Below are positions 7,177 to 11,902 of a stretch of DNA of 11,902 bases, piece by piece; positions within the stretch are counted from its first letter, which is position 1, and each line of letters begins with the position of its first letter. The notes below the pieces were generated by a model. That model made no database searches. It was not told the origin of the DNA and saw only the letters and a list, made by a program, of their open reading frames with translations. Source of the stretch: Candidatus Caenarcanales bacterium (GTDB lineage Bacteria; Cyanobacteriota; Vampirovibrionia; LMEP-6097). Location: contig JAJTHA010000051.1 of NCBI GenBank assembly GCA_021299565.1, positions 1 through 11,902 of the forward strand. The letters run 5' to 3'. The position numbers and the translations under genes are program-made.

Positions 7177-9207
7177 ATGAACTCATACGCCAGCTTAGTA
7201 ACATTCTGTTTCGCTGTTTTTATATTTTTAGCACACATCTTAAGCTACTTAACACAAAATTTTAGCCTAAGCTCTCAAATAAGTTTTGCCCTAAGTATAG
7301 TTCTGATAATTTTTATCACAAGAAAATGCAAAATACAAAAACTTGAATTATGGGATTTTGGATATATCACTTTTGCTTTATTGATGGCAGTCTCTATGGC
7401 AGTGAGAGATGCAGTTTATGGTAATCCAGACAATTTTCATATTGCACTAAGCTCAAGCATTGCTAACAACAATATTTATCCCCCGATATTACCTTCAACG
7501 TTTGATACGACTATGTCCAATTATCATTATGGCGTTGATTTAATTGGAGCAAGCATTATGAGCCTATTTGGTCTTGATGCCATAACTGCTCATACTATTC
7601 AAATTGGCTTAGATGTTTTTCTGGCTGTGTGGCTTTTGTTTACTTTAATAGAAAATTTCACAAGCTCCAAATTAACAAGCCTAATTCTAGGAATAGTAGT
7701 TACTTTTTATACCTCAATAAATAGTTTGGATTTTTTTGTTAGAGAAATTGGCAATATTTCTAATTATCAACCAGCACAATTTTTATCTACTTGGCTGATG
7801 GCATCCTGGACATCCGTCGCTCACATGACCTCTCAATTGCGCTTACCGTCTCAAAATAGCTGTTTCATTTATGTGTTTTTGCTTATTACAGTACTAGCGT
7901 TGAATATCAAAAAAGATAAAGTAAATAACCTAGATATGCTTTTGATCATGCTCTCTAGCTTTATGATCTATTTTACTTTCCCTGCTTTTTACTATCCGAT
8001 TCTAGCTGCTCTATTAATTTATCTTGCATTTGAATTTATAAAAAAGCCCAAAGAAACTTTTGTCAAAAGCCTATGGATAGTGATTCCTATGATCATTGGC
8101 AAGTTTTTGACTTTTACCCATAGCGGTACCGAAGCTGGCGGAGTCAAGGTGCTTTCTATACAGCCGGATCTTACTTGGTACAACTGGGGCAAAGGTTATC
8201 TGAGATATTTTTATGATCAGTATTATTTTCAAAATCTTGAAACAGGTTTTGATTATGTCAATCCAGCCTATCATTGGAAAATTCCTTTATTCTCGTCAAT
8301 TACTTTTAGAGAATTTGGTTTTGAGTTGATAATCGCTACTGCGATATTAATTCATCAAATAACAAAAAAACAAATCAATAAATCTGTTTTGATTTATTTA
8401 AGTGCAATAATTGCTCTTAGTGCAAGCTTGGTTTTAGAGTTTACACCAAGATCAATTGAAACAGCTAGATTTTTACATTTAACAAAAATATTTTTGGTGC
8501 TCTACGTAGTGATTCATCTTCCCTACTATATTTCATCACTAAAAAACTTCAGTAAATATTTGCCGACAATTTGCTATTGCATAATTGCTGTAATGCTAGT
8601 ACCTGGGATCGTTTCAGCGATTCCAATTAATGACTTTGTGATTGTTGGATCAAGCGCCGTTTCTGATGAGCACAAAAACTTAATTAAAGAACTTAGTAAA
8701 ATCCACAAAAGTGGTGACGTTATAGTTGACACCATAAATTTCAAGCATGGTTACACAATCCCAAATATCGCTGGATTTTATGGAGTTGGGGGACAGATTT
8801 ACAAAGCAGATCTTTTCACCAGGCAAGCCGCGATATATACCCTAAACTCAAGCCTTCTTAAGGAAATTCATGCAAACTATGTACTTATTGGCTTGCAGGA
8901 CAAGATCTCTTCTCTTGGTCAACAAAGACTTAAAAATCCTAGCTTATTTCAAGAGGTAAATGTCAATATGCCTCAGTATCACCTCTATAAAATAGTTGGC
9001 TCCGACCTTGCTACAAAGCCAGAGTATGCATGGATACTGGGTTGTGATCTAGCGACTCAATACCTACCAATGCAGAATAATAATCAAATGATTTTATATG
9101 CAAGTAGAGACGAGGCAATAAAACAAAAAGATAGTTATCGCAAACAAATAGCTAGTCAAAATCCTGTATGTGCCTTTTGGTTGAAAGAGCAGGCAGTGAC
9201 AAGGTAG
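7177..9207 (+). CDS. GT-C-like polytopic membrane protein, paralogue of the gene at 1-1372
   Basis: This is a large membrane protein of 676 residues from ATG 7177. An ATG three codons earlier (7168) is in frame but lies within or next to the -10 region, so 7177 is preferred. About ten hydrophobic segments span residues 5-500. After the first helices comes a loop with GNPDNFHI (about 82-89), YPPILP (101-106) and NYHYGVDL (115-122), matching motifs in the gene at the left edge. The last ~190 residues are mostly hydrophilic after a helix near 460-480 and probably form an extracytoplasmic domain. This layout fits GT-C glycosyltransferases or related oligosaccharide membrane proteins; the enzyme activity is inferred, not shown. 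It is divergent from the minus-strand glycosyltransferase gene. Its TAG stop at 9205-9207 directly abuts the stop of the next, convergent gene. Confidence 0.8.
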   Translation: MNSYASLVTFCFAVFIFLAHILSYLTQNFSLSSQISFALSIVLIIFITRKCKIQKLELWDFGYITFALLMAVSMAVRDAVYGNPDNFHIALSSSIANNNIYPPILPSTFDTTMSNYHYGVDLIGASIMSLFGLDAITAHTIQIGLDVFLAVWLLFTLIENFTSSKLTSLILGIVVTFYTSINSLDFFVREIGNISNYQPAQFLSTWLMASWTSVAHMTSQLRLPSQNSCFIYVFLLITVLALNIKKDKVNNLDMLLIMLSSFMIYFTFPAFYYPILAALLIYLAFEFIKKPKETFVKSLWIVIPMIIGKFLTFTHSGTEAGGVKVLSIQPDLTWYNWGKGYLRYFYDQYYFQNLETGFDYVNPAYHWKIPLFSSITFREFGFELIIATAILIHQITKKQINKSVLIYLSAIIALSASLVLEFTPRSIETARFLHLTKIFLVLYVVIHLPYYISSLKNFSKYLPTICYCIIAVMLVPGIVSAIPINDFVIVGSSAVSDEHKNLIKELSKIHKSGDVIVDTINFKHGYTIPNIAGFYGVGGQIYKADLFTRQAAIYTLNSSLLKEIHANYVLIGLQDKISSLGQQRLKNPSLFQEVNVNMPQYHLYKIVGSDLATKPEYAWILGCDLATQYLPMQNNNQMILYASRDEAIKQKDSYRKQIASQNPVCAFWLKEQAVTR

Positions 9208-9978
9208 TTATTTGCTCTGGAGTTTTTTGATATTGAAATCCTGACTCAAAAGAAGTCTTTCAAGAAAGCAATACAAAACTATAAACATATAGCGAGAGCC
9301 TAATTCCCTGATTTTGAATTTAGAAACTCCTTCTTTGCGGTTATACCAATTATTGGGAACCACTGTATAACTATAGCCACGAATCACTGCTTTCAAAGGC
9401 AATTCCACAGTTAGATTGAAATGCTGTGATAGAAAAGGTCTCAAGCCATTTATAGTAGAGCGCCTAAACATCTTGAATGCGTTTGTGAAATCATTGTATG
9501 GATGCATGAACAATAGTTGAATAAATGCATTTCCAAAGCGATTCAAAATCAACTTGATAAATGGATAATCAACGATTTTGCTCGATTCATGAAAACGAGT
9601 TCCAAATACACAGTCGTAACCTTCTGAAATCTTTCGATAAAACTTAACTAGATCAGCCGGATCATCAGAGTTATCCGCCATCATTACAGCAACATACTCT
9701 CCACTAAATGAATTCAAGCCTTTAATGACAGCGAAGCCAAAGCCATTAGGGGGCTCATTATTCACATAGCGAAAGCTGGGATACTTTTCCACTAGTTGCT
9801 TGAGTATAACTTCAGTGTTGTCACGGCTATTGTCATTAACAACCAAAATCTCATGATCAATTTTTTCTGCATTGAGTTTATCAATAATCAAACCAACTGT
9901 TTCTGCGATATGCCCCTCTTCATTGTGAGCAGGAATCACAACAGAAAGAACGCCTTGTTTAAAATCATCTTTAGGCAT
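9208..9978 (-). CDS. DPM1-like family 2 glycosyltransferase
   Basis: The product has 256 residues and a complete GT2 domain. LSVVIPAHNEEG (11-22) is the first strand, LVVNDNSRDNT (45-55) the nucleotide-binding loop, and MMADNSDDPADL (99-110) the metal-binding D-x-x-D-D region. FGTRF (125-129), YNDFTNAFK (161-169), HFNLTVELP (186-194) and WYNRKEGVSKFKI (211-223) follow, the last being the R-x-x-G-x-S-K-type motif of polyprenol-phosphate transferases. There is no long C-terminal membrane domain; the end (about 229-243) is a single hydrophobic stretch. It likely transfers a sugar to a polyprenyl phosphate or glycan on the cytoplasmic side. The ATG at 9978 overlaps the end of the epimerase gene by 8 bp, so it is the third and last gene of that operon and probably uses the sugar made by the two SDR enzymes. 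No Shine-Dalgarno is visible. Confidence 0.85.
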   Translation of the reverse strand: MPKDDFKQGVLSVVIPAHNEEGHIAETVGLIIDKLNAEKIDHEILVVNDNSRDNTEVILKQLVEKYPSFRYVNNEPPNGFGFAVIKGLNSFSGEYVAVMMADNSDDPADLVKFYRKISEGYDCVFGTRFHESSKIVDYPFIKLILNRFGNAFIQLLFMHPYNDFTNAFKMFRRSTINGLRPFLSQHFNLTVELPLKAVIRGYSYTVVPNNWYNRKEGVSKFKIRELGSRYMFIVLYCFLERLLLSQDFNIKKLQSK

Positions 9979-11050
9979 TGATATGTTTTTGCTTAGTACT
10001 TTCTACTATCTCTTCTAGTATTTTCTGAATATCATATGTCTGTATCCAATTTGGATAATGAGACTTAAATTTATTAGTGTCACTAATCCACCAAATATGG
10101 TCTCCCACTCGATTCTGTTCGACATAAGAATAGTTCATTTTTTTGGAGGTGATTTTTTCCAAAATTTCTATAGCTTCTTGCATAGAACAATTTGAATATC
10201 TACCACCACCCATATTGTAAACCTCACCAGTTCTTGGTTTCTGATGAACATGCCAAAAAGCGTTTACTAAATCATAAGAGTGAATATTGTCTCTGACTTG
10301 TTTGCCTTTATAGCCCAAAACTTTATAGTGATCTCCCGTGACAGCACATTTTGCCAAGTAAGCCAAAAATCCATGCAAAGCAGCCCCAGAATGACCTGGT
10401 CCTGTCAAACATCCCCCACGAAAAACGGCGGTTTTCATACCGAAATATTTGCCATACTCTTGCACCAAAACATCAGCAGCAACTTTTGATGCCCCAAATA
10501 AACTATGCAAAGTAGCATCGATGCTCATACTTTCATCTATTCCATGCTCATAATAAGCATGAGTAGTATCTATTTCCCATCGTTTTTCAAGCTCAACTAA
10601 AGGTAAATAATTTGGAGTATCTCCATAAACTTTATTAGTGCTTGTGAATACAAAAGTAGCTTCAGGACAGTATTTGCGGGCGTTTTCTAAAAGTATCAAA
10701 GTACCATTTGCGTTAATCGAAAAATCAGTAAGTGGCTCCTTTGCCGCCCAGTCATGAGAAGGTTGTGCTGCAGTATGAATGATTATCGAAATATCACTAG
10801 AATATTCTTTAAAAATATTTTCTATCGCTTGTTCATCTCTAATATCAACACTGTAATGTTTATAAGCCTCAAGATTTTTTTCAAGTAAATTACGGCTCCA
10901 CTGAGTACTCGCTTCTTCGCCAAAAAAATAGCTTCTCATGTCATTGTCGATTCCAATAATTTGAAAACCTTTATCAGCAAAGAATCTGCATGATTCTGCT
11001 CCGATTAAACCAGCTGACCCCGTTATTAAAGCTATTTTATTTTTTGACAT
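9971..11050 (-). CDS. Extended SDR epimerase, CDP-paratose 2-epimerase-like
   Basis: The product has 359 residues, full length for the family. The NAD-binding Rossmann signature TGSAGLIG is at 10-17. HTAAQPSHDWA (92-102) resembles the tyvelose/CDP-paratose epimerase group, with TSTNKVYGD (136-144) for the catalytic Ser/Thr region and RGGCLTGPGHSG (211-222), GYKGKQVRDNIHS (246-258) and YNMGGGRYSNCS (278-289) in the substrate half. The canonical Y-x-x-x-K is altered: 185-189 is F-G-A-S-K, so the catalytic tyrosine is phenylalanine. As I recall, this variant occurs in many relatives labelled CDP-paratose 2-epimerase, so the true reaction may differ from that name. It acts in the cytoplasm on a nucleotide sugar. 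The ATG at 11050 follows the stop of the upstream epimerase with no gap. It overlaps the glycosyltransferase gene downstream by 8 bp. Confidence 0.85.
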   Translation of the reverse strand: MSKNKIALITGSAGLIGAESCRFFADKGFQIIGIDNDMRSYFFGEEASTQWSRNLLEKNLEAYKHYSVDIRDEQAIENIFKEYSSDISIIIHTAAQPSHDWAAKEPLTDFSINANGTLILLENARKYCPEATFVFTSTNKVYGDTPNYLPLVELEKRWEIDTTHAYYEHGIDESMSIDATLHSLFGASKVAADVLVQEYGKYFGMKTAVFRGGCLTGPGHSGAALHGFLAYLAKCAVTGDHYKVLGYKGKQVRDNIHSYDLVNAFWHVHQKPRTGEVYNMGGGRYSNCSMQEAIEILEKITSKKMNYSYVEQNRVGDHIWWISDTNKFKSHYPNWIQTYDIQKILEEIVESTKQKHINA

Positions 11051-11902
11051 CTAACTTAAAATTGGCTTTAGCTCTTCGTAATTTTCGAGTATCCAATCCT
11101 TTATCTGGACTATTGTATCATCAACAGTTCTGATCGGCTTCCACTTTAAAGTTGATTCTATTTTTTTGTTGTCAGTAACGTAATAAGGAATATCAAAAGA
11201 GTTAGTCTCAGGCACTGAGCCGATCTTGAGGCTTTCTCCCGTAATTTTCTGGCACTTAGTTGTAAGCTCACATAATGAAACGCTATTACTAGCTCCGCCA
11301 CCTGCGTTGAAAATAGATCTGTTTAATTTGTCAAAATTTTCAATTTGCAATTGGACCAAATCACACAAATCAAAAACATTTAGTACATCTCTAATTTGCA
11401 AGCCTTTACCACCAAAGCCCATATATTTAAGTGTGTCACTTTTAAAAATATGCTTAGCTGTCCACAGCGTCATAAAACCTTGATCGACTTTACCCATCTG
11501 CCAAGGTCCTGCAATAACACCACAACGATTTATGATGTATGGAATTTCATAGGCGTAAGAGTATTCTTCTAAAATCAATTCTGAACAAAGTTTGGTCGCC
11601 CCATAAAGTGAGCGCATATTTGTCAAAGGAAAATCTTCCGCTATCCCTTCATGGCTCCAACCCAATCCCGATGCATCTTTAGGAATATCCAAACGATTTT
11701 CAAATTCCTTTAAAGGCAAATTTCTCAACGCTTCAATCGGATAAACTCTACTGGTTGAAAGAAAAATCACCTTGCTTTTATATTTTCTTGCTGTCTCTAA
11801 ACAATTAATGGTTCCTTGCAAATTAGTGTTAATCAAATAGTTTGGACTACTGCCATAACCCGCATGCACAGAAGGCTCTGCTGAACATTCAAGCAAAAGA
11901 TC
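11051..11902 (-). CDS. Second extended SDR epimerase/dehydratase (5'-truncated by window edge)
   Basis: The frame is open at the right edge (codons from 11902, beginning D-L-L-L-E-C), so the N-terminus, including the TGxxGxxG NAD-binding loop and about 60-70 residues, lies outside. The visible 283 residues carry LECSAEPSVHAGY (about 4-16), FLSTSRVYP (47-55) with the catalytic Ser/Thr, SLYGATK (98-104) with an intact Y-x-x-x-K, NRCGVIAGPWQMGKVDQG (125-142), GKGLQIRDVLNV (165-176) and FNAGGGASNSVS (198-209). These are typical of extended SDR nucleotide-sugar epimerases near the CDP-paratose 2-epimerase group. It differs clearly from the following SDR, so the two likely carry out different steps or form a pair. 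Its TAG stop directly precedes the next ATG, indicating one operon. Substrate unknown. Confidence 0.85.
   Translation of the reverse strand, partial: DLLLECSAEPSVHAGYGSSPNYLINTNLQGTINCLETARKYKSKVIFLSTSRVYPIEALRNLPLKEFENRLDIPKDASGLGWSHEGIAEDFPLTNMRSLYGATKLCSELILEEYSYAYEIPYIINRCGVIAGPWQMGKVDQGFMTLWTAKHIFKSDTLKYMGFGGKGLQIRDVLNVFDLCDLVQLQIENFDKLNRSIFNAGGGASNSVSLCELTTKCQKITGESLKIGSVPETNSFDIPYYVTDNKKIESTLKWKPIRTVDDTIVQIKDWILENYEELKPILS

Noticed and set aside
9186..9228. Intrinsic terminator at the convergent stops
   Set aside because: The stem is only 6 bp (8 with wobble pairs) with a loop of about 17-21 nt, and four bases separate it from T6. That is too weak to annotate as a terminator, so it is mentioned only as a finding.
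1..11902. CRISPR array, insertion sequence, prophage, tRNA or rRNA
   Set aside because: No direct-repeat arrays, transposase or integrase motifs, terminal inverted repeats or RNA-gene signatures were seen. Nearly every base lies in a glycan-related gene and the longest non-coding gap is under 40 bp.

Overview
The window is AT-rich bacterial DNA (about one third G+C by eye). It is almost wholly coding and belongs to a surface-polysaccharide (O-antigen, capsule or lipoglycan type) biosynthesis locus. I find nine protein genes, two of them cut by the window ends, and no RNA genes, mobile elements or CRISPR. TAA, TAG and TGA all serve as stops, so the standard code (table 11) fits. The host cannot be named from this sequence. 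Low G+C, very tight packing, mostly absent Shine-Dalgarno sequences and -10 boxes placed directly before start codons suggest an uncultured or little-studied bacterial lineage.

Layout, left to right: (1) 2-1372 minus, the 5' part of a large GT-C-like membrane protein that runs off the left edge. (2) 1405-3009 plus, a second GT-C/ArnT-like membrane glycosyltransferase, divergent from the first across 32 bp. (3) 2972-4093 minus, a fusion of a sugar-nucleotidyltransferase with a HAD phosphatase of the capsule (EcbF/BcbF) type; its 3' end overlaps gene 2 by 38 bp. (4) 4124-5578 minus, a kinase-like (APH/choline-kinase fold) protein with an uncharacterised N-terminal domain. (5) 5575-6336 minus, a small flippase-like membrane protein (lysylphosphatidylglycerol synthase TM family). 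(6) 6326-7138 minus, a family 2 glycosyltransferase. Genes 6, 5 and 4 overlap and form one operon that probably continues into gene 3. (7) 7177-9207 plus, a GT-C-like membrane protein clearly paralogous to gene 1, divergent from gene 6. (8) 9208-9978 minus, a DPM1-like family 2 glycosyltransferase. (9) 9971-11050 minus and 11051-11902 minus (cut at the right edge), two extended SDR epimerases of the CDP-paratose 2-epimerase type. The last three form a tightly linked operon coming in from the right.

How they may work together (inference): the two SDR enzymes make or epimerise a nucleotide sugar. The kinase-like protein and the nucleotidyltransferase-phosphatase fusion have the enzyme classes needed to phosphorylate, activate and dephosphorylate a second building block. 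The family 2 enzymes would load sugars onto polyprenyl phosphate or onto the glycan, the flippase-like protein would move a lipid-linked sugar across the membrane, and the GT-C proteins would transfer it on the outer face. The substrates are not readable from the sequence.

The most striking non-coding signal is that -10 hexamers lie about 7-9 nt before five start codons. Three of the five are in extended -10 form, and two arise symmetrically from an 18-bp perfect palindrome. This suggests leaderless or near-leaderless transcription from back-to-back promoters.
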